A stretch of 64,000 nucleotides of DNA, from contig CP012812.1 in the NCBI GenBank assembly GCA_001936135.1, positions 992,001 to 1,056,000 of the forward strand, given 5' to 3'. The translations under genes and the position numbers were made by a program. Position 1 is the first letter of the stretch. Every line of letters begins with the position of its first letter. The notes below the pieces were generated by a model. It had not been told where the DNA came from and did no database searches. It saw nothing but the letters and a program-made list of their open reading frames with translations. This DNA is from Saccharomycopsis fibuligera x Saccharomycopsis cf. fibuligera. Lineage: Eukaryota; Ascomycota; Saccharomycetes; Ascoideales; Saccharomycopsidaceae. Shown here piece after piece: positions 30,748 to 43,454 of the stretch.

Positions 30748-30910
30748 AGTTGCTTTTTGTAAGATTTAATATTTTTTACGTTTAACGTTTTGCTTTTTTG
30801 TTTTTGCCATATAATAACAAGTTTAGATTTTTCTTCAGAGACTTATAATTCTATTCAATACAGTCATTTTAACTTTCTTTTAACAAGATTTTTTTAATAC
30901 AATATGTACT
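30748..30910. other. 3' flank of the membrane-protein gene
   Basis: AT-rich 3' UTR-like sequence up to the solo LINE end. Nothing else seen. Confidence 0.4.
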
Positions 30911-31195
30911 ATTTTTTTTATACACAATATCGATTTATTATTTCTATATAAATGATAGAAAATGGTATCTTAAAAACTTATCTATATAGTATATACAGTA
31001 TAGTTCAGTTGTTATTATACAGGGAAAACTTATATAAGTAAAACCCCGTTAGTATTAGTTAGACTTTAATGGATCTGTTGGATTTGAAACAAATCTAGCT
31101 GTGGTTCTGGTTTAGGATGGTTGATATTTTGGTTTTTGAGAGTTATTGTTTTGTTGTCGACAGGTAAAAGAGAAAGGGTCTCACTTCAATACCGT
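30911..31195 (-). mobile_element. Solo LINE 3' UTR (heavily 5'-truncated copy)
   Basis: About 285 bp matching the 3' UTR of the LINE at 8257-9720. Shared blocks include ATCGATTTATTATTTCTAT, TATATAGTATATACAGTATA, GTTAGTATTAGTTAGACTTT, TTGTCGACAG and GGGTCTCACTTCAATACC. Homology stops sharply after TTCAATACC at about 31193, giving the 5' truncation point, and starts at a T8 run that represents the poly(A) end. It is similar enough to the 8257 copy to be a fairly recent insertion. It ends about 210 bp upstream of the SNU114 start codon and may lie in its promoter. Confidence 0.85.
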
Positions 31196-31407
31196 ATGGT
31201 ATTTTATTATCATGCACATATATGCATAAGAAGGTATATGTATGTATGAATCATAAGAAACAAATTTTTTAGAGAACGGGAAAATTGAAAAATAATAATA
31301 ACGAAAGCATCAAAACATTTAACATCATCGCGTATATCTGCAAGCATACAGACTACCAAAATTGAATACAAAACGTCGAAAGTTTATCCACATCTCATAA
31401 CACAAAT

Positions 31408-34400
31408 ATGGACGAAAATCTTTATGATGAATTTGGTAACTATATAGGAGACGTTGATGATTCTGATGCTGAGTCGGAAGTCAATGTTTCCACCGAGATT
31501 CAAGATGAATCTGATGTTGAAATGGAGGAAGATCACCAAGATAAGAACCAAGAACAACAAGAAGAACAGCAAGCTATCGTACTCCATGAAGACAAGAAGT
31601 ATCACCCCACAATATCTCAGACCTTTGCCCCGGATGTGGAAGTGGCAATTCATACCAGTGATGCACAAACGCTAAGCGAGCCACTAGTGAAACCGGTCGT
31701 TGCAAAGAAAATCATTGTTGAAGAGAAAAATTTGCCAACAACAAGCTATTCAAGAGATTATTTAGCCAGCTTGGCCCATGATGTTCCCGATAGAATAAGG
31801 AATGTTTCTCTAGTAGGGAATTTGCATTCGGGGAAGACCAGCTTCTTAGATATGCTTATTTTGCAGACACACCCATATATTCTTGAAGAAAATCAACATT
31901 TGAAGACTAAGAATTTCAAATCACTTCGGTATTCCGATAATCACAAGTTGGAAATTGAAAGAGGCTTATCGTTGAAAACTTCAGCTGCTACTTTGATCTT
32001 GCCGAACTTGAAATCGACATCAGTTGTTGTTAACATATTTGACTCCCCTGGGCATGTCAATTTTAGCGATGAGATTGCAGCCGCACAAAGGTTATCCGAT
32101 ACGTCAATTTTGATAATAGATATAGTGGAAGGGCTAACCATGGTGGACAAAGTGGCACTCAAGAATGCCATTGCTAATGATATTGCTATTAACATTGTTT
32201 TGAACAAAATTGATCGATTGATTCTTGAGTTGAAATTGCCAATATTAGACGCATACTATAAGATAAGATACACAATTGAAGAAATCAATCATTACATAAG
32301 CCATGACTTGCGGGGATTATTATCCAACTATTCCCATAGCACGGTGGTTTCACCAGAGTTGAACAACGTATGCTTTGCGTCCGCCAAGTTACAGTTTGTC
32401 TTTAATTTGACGTCATTCGCTACAAAATATCTTGAATTAAATAATATCATTGATGATGTGGATGTGACAAAATTTGCGACTAGATTATGGGGCGATAGCA
32501 TATGTTATAATGAAGCCACGGGAAAATTTTACAAGAAAACTGCAAAGCAGTTCAGTCACAAGAACTCTTTCATATTTTTTGTCTTGGAGCCAATATACAA
32601 GCTCATTTCTATTTCTATCTCTAAAGATCATCAGGAATTGTCAAGATTATTGTATGACAATTTCAAAATTACATTACACAAAAACTATTTCAAATTAGAT
32701 TCGCAAATCTTGTTGACTAAAGTATTCCAAGAATTTTTCAAATCAAGTTTTGGATTCGCTGATATGATTGAACATTCTGCCCCATCACCAGTCGCTAATG
32801 CTCCAAACAGACTACTTAGCCAATTTGATGCTCCTTTGGCCAAATTAAAGAAAAACAATAACAGCAGTAATGATAGCAATTCGGTATTACAAGCGGTCAA
32901 GTTGTGCTCATCTGATGGACCTCTCATTGCAAACGTGGCCAAATTGATGGATACGCCCGCCGGGGACAAATTTTATGGATTAACAAGGATATATTCAGGC
33001 GCGTTAAGGATTGGTCAAGTGGTAAAATTGCTCAACGAGTCATATTCAGCAGACGAAAATAATGAAGATTTTGTGGAATTTGAAATTAAAGAGCTTTTTA
33101 TTCCTTGTGCAAGATACAATTTTGAAGTTAGTGAAGTTGCTGCAGGCGGGATATGTCTTATTGGTGGCGAGATTTCTCAATTCATAAACAAAAGCGCCAC
33201 TTTGTATGATGGCCAGCTTAGCTCAACTGAAGATGAACCATTATACGCGTTTAAGCAAATTGACTATATAACTTCGCCAGTGTTTAAAATTAGCATAAAA
33301 CCAGACATGCCGTCCCATTTACCAGAATTGTTATCATCTTTGCAAAATATCAACAAGAGTTATTTGGGCGCTCAGATCAAAGTAGAAGAAAGTGGAGAGT
33401 ATGTGATCTCTGGCTCGGGAGAACTTTACTTGGATTGCTTACTTTACGACTTGCGATATTTGTATGCGGATAAATTGGAAATCAAAGTGTCTGAGCCTTT
33501 TGTCAGGTTTGAAGAAACCATCACGGAAAAGTCATTATCGAAGTTGACGATACATTCGAACAACGGAAAGAATTCAATAAGTTTGATATGTGAACCATTA
33601 GAAGATGCCATTGTTAAAGATTTAAGCTCCAGTGGTAACGGTGCTAATAAACTTGTTGCTGATTTTGATAAGTTGACAAAACGTCAAGTGGCCAAGATTT
33701 TCCAAACACAATATGGCTGGGATGCATTAGCCGCGCGGTCTATATGGAGCGTGGGACCAAAAGAGACGAACGGTGGTGGTGGTACTAATATCTTAGTGGA
33801 TGACACGTTGCCTGATGAAGTCAACAAGGATGACTTGAATTTTTTGAAAGAATCAATAATCCAAGGTTTTGCATGGGCAGTCAAGCAAGGTCCATTATGT
33901 GATGAAACGATATCAAATGTGAAGTTCAGAATCATTGGGGCCACTTTATCAGAAGATGTATTGGAAAGGGGGTCTGGTCAAATCCTACCTATGGTGCGCA
34001 AAGCATGCTATGCTACATTTTTGATTTCTACACCAAAATTACTAGAACCGATATATGAAGTTTCTATTACCTGCACTAAGCAATCGGTGGATGCCATTGA
34101 TAAGATATTAAGTAGAAGAAGAGGAGGTATAACGGAAAGACAACCAATTGTGGCTACCCAACTTTTACGCTGTACCGGGTACATCCCGGTGATGGATTCT
34201 GTTGGGTTTGAAACTGATTTGAGATTATTGACACAGGGTCAAGCAATGTGCTTGTTGAGATTCCATGAATGGGGGCTTGTTAGTGGTGATCCATTGGATA
34301 AGGATGCTTTTATTCCTAAATTGAAACCTGCATCTTCGCAAAGTTTGGCTAGAGATCTTGTGGTGAAGACTAGAAGAAGAAAAGGGTTGAATGGGGAGCC

Positions 34401-34467
34401 AAGTTTGGAAAAGTATTTGGATGATAAAACTATTGGAAAGCTTAGAGATAATGGGGTTATTGATTGA
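31408..34467 (+). CDS. SNU114: U5 snRNP GTPase Snu114
   Basis: A 1019-residue EF-G/eEF2-like GTPase of the spliceosomal U5 snRNP (EFTUD2 in animals). It regulates Brr2 and spliceosome activation and disassembly in the nucleus. The acidic N-terminal extension (about 1-95; MDENLYDEFGNYIGDVDDSD) is the family hallmark. GTPase motifs: G1 GNLHSGKTS (about 137-145), G3 DSPGHVNF (about 212), G4 NKID (about 266). Domains II-V follow, ending with the EF-G IV/V-like parts (IQGFAWAVKQGPLCDE; RRRGGI; HEWGLVSGDPLDKDAFIPKL). Length agrees with the yeast protein (1008). Single exon. Its promoter may include the solo LINE end. Confidence 0.97.
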   Translation: MDENLYDEFGNYIGDVDDSDAESEVNVSTEIQDESDVEMEEDHQDKNQEQQEEQQAIVLHEDKKYHPTISQTFAPDVEVAIHTSDAQTLSEPLVKPVVAKKIIVEEKNLPTTSYSRDYLASLAHDVPDRIRNVSLVGNLHSGKTSFLDMLILQTHPYILEENQHLKTKNFKSLRYSDNHKLEIERGLSLKTSAATLILPNLKSTSVVVNIFDSPGHVNFSDEIAAAQRLSDTSILIIDIVEGLTMVDKVALKNAIANDIAINIVLNKIDRLILELKLPILDAYYKIRYTIEEINHYISHDLRGLLSNYSHSTVVSPELNNVCFASAKLQFVFNLTSFATKYLELNNIIDDVDVTKFATRLWGDSICYNEATGKFYKKTAKQFSHKNSFIFFVLEPIYKLISISISKDHQELSRLLYDNFKITLHKNYFKLDSQILLTKVFQEFFKSSFGFADMIEHSAPSPVANAPNRLLSQFDAPLAKLKKNNNSSNDSNSVLQAVKLCSSDGPLIANVAKLMDTPAGDKFYGLTRIYSGALRIGQVVKLLNESYSADENNEDFVEFEIKELFIPCARYNFEVSEVAAGGICLIGGEISQFINKSATLYDGQLSSTEDEPLYAFKQIDYITSPVFKISIKPDMPSHLPELLSSLQNINKSYLGAQIKVEESGEYVISGSGELYLDCLLYDLRYLYADKLEIKVSEPFVRFEETITEKSLSKLTIHSNNGKNSISLICEPLEDAIVKDLSSSGNGANKLVADFDKLTKRQVAKIFQTQYGWDALAARSIWSVGPKETNGGGGTNILVDDTLPDEVNKDDLNFLKESIIQGFAWAVKQGPLCDETISNVKFRIIGATLSEDVLERGSGQILPMVRKACYATFLISTPKLLEPIYEVSITCTKQSVDAIDKILSRRRGGITERQPIVATQLLRCTGYIPVMDSVGFETDLRLLTQGQAMCLLRFHEWGLVSGDPLDKDAFIPKLKPASSQSLARDLVVKTRRRKGLNGEPSLEKYLDDKTIGKLRDNGVID

Positions 34468-35264
34468 GTTTTAAAAGAACCTTGTTATATAGATAGCTAT
34501 GTATTTTTGATGAGAAATTTTGTGTAATATACTTTTGTCTACATTGGCATAGTTCTATTGCGCGTAGAAAGATTTCAATGTAGTATCCAAACATTTTTAT
34601 TTTGTTATAATCGAATTGACTTGTGAAACAAGTTTTGTGTCAGTATAGCAAAAGCTCAGAACTGCTAATTTATAATACTTATTTTTTCCTTTATGAAAAC
34701 CTACTCTAAGGAACTCTTTTAATTATGAAAAAACATTTTCTTTCAATTAATGAGATATGTACAAGCTTATATCTAGAAAAACCACCTTTGGGCCACCACT
34801 CGCTGAAAACAAAGGCACACTGATTATCACAAGATGATGTGATAAACTAATGACTTAAATTATTGTACATGGGGTAGATGAAACAGAGCAAAGGGAGTAA
34901 AGAGGAGGATGATCAAATGGAGTAAACAGCCGCACAAAGATGAAATTGAGGCAACAATTATGATGGTTGTAAGGGAAAGAAAAGAGGAAAAAAAGGTGAG
35001 TGAAGTTAAAAGAAAAAAATGAAAGCATAACTAAAATGAACCTAATAGAAATAAAGTGATGAAATGTGATAAAAAAAGATGGTAAAAAAAAAGAGCTTCG
35101 TTAAATGTGAGAGAAATGTTGACCAATAATGATCGTAATCATCTGGAATTTAGCGGTATTTTAATAGGTGTCACAGATAGATACCTAGGTACCAACGATG
35201 CAACTTATCAATGATATCAGACATTCTCAGTAATAAGATTTCTTTGTTGTATTGAAGACAACAA
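34468..35264. other. Intergenic between convergent genes
   Basis: 3' flanks of SNU114 and TIM17. A/purine-rich on the plus strand around 34900-35100. No gene or repeat recognised. Confidence 0.5.
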
Positions 35265-35910
35265 TTATGCTGCCAATGGCTGACCATTAGGATCATACAT
35301 TGGAGCTTGAGGAGGAGCCGTCATGTATTTTTGCATTAGTATACCAGCCCCTTCAATAAGACCCAACAAAATACCACAACTAATAGCGGAATTTCTAGTA
35401 TGTTTCCAACCACCTCTAATAGCCAAAGAGCCACCAGTGAAAAACCCAGCAATAATAGCATTCCAAGGGTCTTCTCTTTTTCTAACTGCTTTAACTGCAC
35501 AATCGTAAGTGGAGAATAGACCACCCCAAACACCAAAATTACCACCAACCACTGGAGCTCTTGCTTTGATAGCAGAAAGAGCACCTAAACGTCTTTCACC
35601 CAATGGAGAGTTACGGAACCCTTTAATACCATGCCAAACGCAACCACCAACGACCTATAATTGAATTGATGTTAGTACTTGGGTCAACGAAATGGAAATG
35701 ATTTGCTCCGCCATCGGCGACCGACGAAAAATATCAGAGAGCCAATCAGTACGCCATCGAAGAAGTGAAGTGAAGTGAAATAAACAGAACCGATTAGGAG
35801 CGTGCCGTGTTGACTCAGCTACTTACACCCATGGCAAAAGCACCACCAAAATCACTAATAACGACCATTGGACATGGGTCTCTGGTATGATCGGCCTCAA
35901 CGTTAGACAT
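35265..35910 (-). CDS. TIM17: Mitochondrial import translocase subunit Tim17, spliced
   Basis: Exon 1 is 35827-35910 (28 codons) and exon 2 is 35265-35654, 157 residues in all. The intron (35655-35826, 172 nt) has donor GTAAGT, branch TACTAAC and acceptor TAG. The junction falls in [17 protein letters not shown], exactly as needed for homology to S. cerevisiae Tim17 (158 residues). Tim17 is an essential part of the TIM23 presequence translocase in the inner membrane. Four Tim17/22/23-family hydrophobic segments are visible, with [20 protein letters not shown] and [19 protein letters not shown] strongly conserved. The short acidic N-terminus ([14 protein letters not shown]) corresponds to the conserved charged presequence-sensing segment. 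The C-terminus is Pro/Gln-rich. Confidence 0.97.
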
Positions 35911-36608
35911 TATTAATTATTAATGTTATTATGTGATATGATACTATGTGATATGATATTATGATAGTACTAAAAAAGATAGCTGACTATGTGCAAGAAA
36001 ATGCGTATGATTGTGTTATAACTATTGGTTGTGGCAATTATCGGGCTTCGTCTCTCTTGCACTTGACGCTTCTTTCACTCAAAATTAAAATAAAAAATAA
36101 AAAATTTTTTTTTGTTTTAATTTTCCAATTTCTTTAGTCATAAATGACATAATAAGTTGATTATATAATCCGCATAGGATCAAGTACATTAATATGTATA
36201 AATATGCAGTCAAAAGCAAGAGTCATTAACTCAGAAATCACATGATCAGAAAAGTCGCGAAATTGAAAAAAAGTGAAAACAAAAATACAGAAAACAGAGC
36301 AAAAGAGAGTGTATAGTGTATAAGTATACTGCCGAACATCGAATAGTCAAGCTGACGTCTCATTGGTGGTTGGCTCATCGGTCCTTTATTTAACCATTCT
36401 CTTACAAAATCAATTTGCTGGCATAGTATAACAAAGCACTACTTCATTCGAGTTTTATTCCTTTTGAGTTCTCTTTATTCACTTGCTTCAATCACTCCTA
36501 AAACGTAGCATTGCATTACATCATACTATATCAATAGGTCAACAACTACATCTTTCACAGATAACTTTAATCGAATCTATACTTCACACACACACACACA
36601 CACACAAT
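35911..36608. promoter_or_regulatory. Divergent TIM17/RPB4 promoter
   Basis: 700 bp between the two start codons. AT-rich with several A/T runs (about 36084-36120). A (CA)n microsatellite occupies about 36586-36606 and would lie in the RPB4 5' UTR a few nt before its ATG. Confidence 0.6.
36586..36606. repeat. (CA)n microsatellite in the RPB4 leader
   Basis: About 10 CA units ending 3-4 nt before the RPB4 ATG. Length variation here could alter the leader of the mRNA. Confidence 0.85.
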
Positions 36609-37226
36609 ATGAATGTCTCTACATCAACTTTTGGTACTCGCAGAAAGAGAAGAAATGTCGGCACCGTTGGTGATCAAGAAAATGCTGCTGAGTTGCAGCT
36701 AGGCCCCGAGTTCAGCGAAACCCAAATCGATCATGACGGTAACACTCAACAACTAGTGGCACTCAATTTATCCGAAGCTAGAATCCTTATTAGAGAAGCC
36801 CTCAAAGAACGTAAAAAGGTCATGGAAGCTAAACATGGTATTAGTAGTAGCGGTGGCGATGGCGGTCTTAATGGAGCTGGTGATGATAGCGGAGATGCCG
36901 AAGAAGAAGACGATGAAGTTATTGCCAAAGTCGCTTTGGCTCCCGGAGCCAATGAGGTGTTGAAGAAAACTTTGGAATATTTGAATATATTTGCTAGATT
37001 TAGAGACCAAGAGACTTGTTCAGTGGTGGAAAGTTTGTTAAAACCTAAAGACTACGAAGATAAAGAATTTGCTTTGCATCCATTTGAAATTGCTCAATTG
37101 GGCTCGTTAGCTTGTGATGAACCCGATGAAGCAAAGACTTTGATTCCAAGTTTGACTAATAAGAAGACCGATGAAGAAATGTTGGAAGTGCTAAACCAGC
37201 TACGTACTTATGAAACTCCAAATTGA
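36609..37226 (+). CDS. RPB4: RNA polymerase II subunit Rpb4
   Basis: 205 residues. Rpb4 forms the stalk of Pol II with Rpb7 and acts in initiation, stress response and mRNA export/decay. The start MNVSTSTFGTRRKRR is nearly the same as the S. cerevisiae start, which fixes the ATG at 36609 rather than the longer upstream open frame. ENAAELQLGPEF, LVALNLSEARILIREAL, FARFRDQETCSVVESLLKP and HPFEIAQLGSLACDEPDEAKTLIPSL are the conserved Rpb4 blocks that make the HRDC-like stalk. A Gly/Asp/Glu-rich, probably disordered linker (about 78-110) replaces the Lys/Asp-rich linker of S. cerevisiae. Single exon. Confidence 0.97.
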   Translation: MNVSTSTFGTRRKRRNVGTVGDQENAAELQLGPEFSETQIDHDGNTQQLVALNLSEARILIREALKERKKVMEAKHGISSSGGDGGLNGAGDDSGDAEEEDDEVIAKVALAPGANEVLKKTLEYLNIFARFRDQETCSVVESLLKPKDYEDKEFALHPFEIAQLGSLACDEPDEAKTLIPSLTNKKTDEEMLEVLNQLRTYETPN

Positions 37227-37766
37227 TTGATTGCGTTTTACTTTGCGATGGTTTTCTGGATTATCAATGCAATTTCACATCATAGCTTTTGCTGATTTAA
37301 GTTATTATCAATGGAAATTACCAATGAATGTACTTGATCTTCCATTCTCTTTAATAGCCCCCAAAAGGCCTCAAAAATCCCAGAAAAAGCTAAAAAGAAA
37401 CGCTGAAAAAAAAAAACAAACCAAAACAATATCTAAAATTTCCAATTAGTATTGAAAGCGCAAAAATTGAAGCAGTTTCTCCATAATCTTAAAAACGCCC
37501 AGAAAACATTTTTCTCTGTTTTCAGCATTAGTATCAATGTTCAAGAAGCTACTGCACTATTCACTGTCTTTCAAAAAAGCAAAAAAAGCAAAAAAAAAAA
37601 AGTTCAAGTTGCTTTTTTTTTGTCAATCATCTTTCCATCCCTAAATTTTTCTCTCGAATTCACGATCAATTTTTGTCGTTTTCTCACGGTTTCTACTCAT
37701 TCTTCTAGTTTTCTTAAAAATTTTTTTTTCTTTTACTCTATCTCCCTGCTTATCGTTAATCTTTTG

Positions 37767-37809
<43 letters not shown>

Positions 37810-38514
37810 CTTATAGCGTGAGTTGTGTATCAAATTAAATGTCATGTAGTGTATATTTTCCTAATCTATATTTTTCTACCTTTGTAAGATTAGGGCAACA
37901 ACATATAAGCACTATAAATTGCTCTGAATGATATATAACAGTACTACCCTATCCAGTTGAATTTTACGTTGCACATTGTCTAGATCGTCCCTCTTTATAG
38001 GCAAAAAAACAACAAAGCAGAAATAACAAAAGTCATCAACACTAAATTTCTCATATTATTACTATTATCAAAGCTTGGCATGAGTATTTTAGTGCCCGAG
38101 AATGTATATGTATGGTACACAGAAAATGTAATGATGCAACACAAAACTAGTCAGAAAAGAAAAAAAAAAATTGTATGCATAGGAAGGGGAGTGAGTTAAA
38201 AAATTAAAAAATTAGAAAATTAAAAAAATTGAAAAATCAAATGAGATCACACCAATGCCAATCACTAAATGTTTATGACCAATTATCAATAATCGCTACC
38301 GCCGCCATTGCAGCAGTAGATATGTCTATGTCTATTTGTATGCAACGTAACTCGAGGCAAAAGGGAAATTGTATAATAATTGAGAATGGCAAAATAAAGG
38401 AGCATTCCTATTTGCATCGTTGGGTCCACTAATTTAGTGGTTTAGTGATTTAGTGATTTGATGTGATGTTTGAGGTAGCAATTTCCGCATCCTCTATGCC
38501 CAGTTATGTATGCA
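37227..38514. other. Intergenic, homopolymer-rich
   Basis: 3' flank of RPB4. It contains T39 at 37771-37809 and low-complexity repeats of AAAATT around 38196-38236. Open frames here are created by A/T runs. No gene recognised. Confidence 0.5.
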
Positions 38515-38797
38515 TATGAGCACCATTACTAGAAAGTGCCATCGCGCCATCTACCATTTGCATTTGACCACTTAGTAGGTTCCAAATCTTAACTAGAATA
38601 TCCATTCATCGTCTTTATCAAAAACAAGAACAAAACAAGGGTTCATGATTTGCCAAAATGCAAACACTTTCGTGATTGCACAAAATTTCACCACAATCCT
38701 GTTTATCTTTTTAAAACACATGCACTACTTTCCGTATCTTGACTAGGATCCCGTTCATCATTGAACAAGCTGCTTCTTCGCCACAGGTATATCATGT
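38515..38797 (-). pseudogene. Two decayed partial copies of the IRS4 EH domain
   Basis: Just past the IRS4 stop (38805) the minus strand reads CTGTGGCGAAGAAGCAGCTT (from about 38787), close to TTGTGGCGAAGAAGTAACTT in the gene, and then ATCCTAGTCAAGATACGG, matching ATCTTGGCAAAAATATGG (copy A, about 38720-38797). A second copy (B, about 38515-38640) contains ATTCTAGTTAAGATTTGGAA and corresponds to the ILAKIWNLVD part. A and B also resemble each other (GATGAACGGGATCC versus GATGAATGGATATTC). Neither keeps a domain-length frame. They look like ancient tandem duplications of the 3' end of the gene. Confidence 0.6.
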
Positions 38798-38804
38798 CTC
38801 CAAA

Positions 38805-42365
<3,561 letters not shown>

Positions 42366-42488
42366 CGCAAAGAAAAAGTGGTATAATGAACGGATAACAA
42401 AGCAATGGGCGATAGTAATGAAAGGAGTTGTCGCAAGGTGGATTGGCAGCTATACTGCTCTAGCGTTTAGCGCGATGATGTTTGGCGA

Positions 42489-42582
42489 TGTCCTTTGGCC
42501 ACTGCGCAGGGGCTGTGATTACGAGGGTGTGTCATGTGCTTGCATACCGGATTGCAGCAGTGCCAGTTGTGGCCAAAGGACA
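42489..42582. repeat. 14-bp perfect inverted repeat
   Basis: TGTCCTTTGGCCAC (42489-42502) and GTGGCCAAAGGACA (42569-42582) are exact reverse complements separated by 66 bp, about 130 bp upstream of the IRS4 start. Possible paired regulator site or cruciform. Confidence 0.6.
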
Positions 42583-43032
42583 CAAACACAACAACAACAA
42601 CAACAACTAAAGGATGCCACCACATTGTATCATCATACTATCCATAACCGCTGCTCTTTGCTGTTGGAAGAGAAGCAGTATGCAGTCGGTATATGTGCCT
42701 GGACTCACACGGCCGTAGCGACAATCAGGCATCCAGTGACGATTGCGTATGGGCTAGCCAGACTTATTCTGCGTGCTATAGATAATGTGGAAACGTGTTG
42801 CATAGGTTTCGATAATATTCAAGCAAATGTAGAGTATACCCATAGTTCGAAACTACAACTCTGGATCCAAACGGCGAGAACTTGTAGAGGGAGGTTCTGG
42901 ATCTGTGATAGTATTGATATTTTTAATAAATGATTTTTTTTTTTTTTTTTTTTGGTTATAATTAGGCGGTTAGTGTGCTATAGGGAAATGTGGCACATTA
43001 TTGTAATGGCCACGCTGTAAATAATAATATCA

Positions 43033-43033
43033 T

Positions 43034-43090
<57 letters not shown>
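43033..43090. repeat. (CTA)n trinucleotide repeat
   Basis: About 19 tandem CTA units on the plus strand in the IRS4/VPS38 promoter. Noncoding. Confidence 0.9.
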
Positions 43091-43454
43091 CATTACTATC
43101 AATTGCCAACTTCTACTATAGCAGTGGTAGCCCTTTATGTTTATACCCTTACGTGTTGGTTAGGAGCCCTCTGGCGCTGTCAATATAATCGCACAGAAAA
43201 AACAAACGCCAGAACGCTATCATCATCGTCATCATCATCAGCAATGGATCAACTAAGTCAGTTACAGTTATAGTTCATTTAGATCCAGTCATAACAACTG
43301 TTATGAACATTACCTTATTTGGTCATGCAAAGTAACTAAGATCAACGTCTAGCAAAAAAGTATAAAATAGCAGGCTAACTAACAATCAGCTTAAGCAGGC
43401 GGCGGATCTAATTGCACTCAAAATCAAATATCATATACATAAGGAAAGATAAAG

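Larger units (their letters stand above)
42366..43454. other. Divergent IRS4/VPS38 intergenic region
   Basis: 1.1 kb promoter region with a 14-bp inverted repeat (42489-42502 and 42569-42582), a T20 tract (42934-42953) and a (CTA)n/(TAC)n microsatellite (about 43033-43090). A 253-codon plus-strand frame (42172-42933) overlaps IRS4 antisense and is not called. Confidence 0.5.

Noticed and set aside
31384-31668. Minus-strand frame over the SNU114 start
   Set aside because: Antisense shadow of the acidic N-terminal extension.
37452-37838. 128-codon frame ending in poly-Phe
   Set aside because: It is carried by A/T homopolymers including T39 and has no recognisable protein feature.
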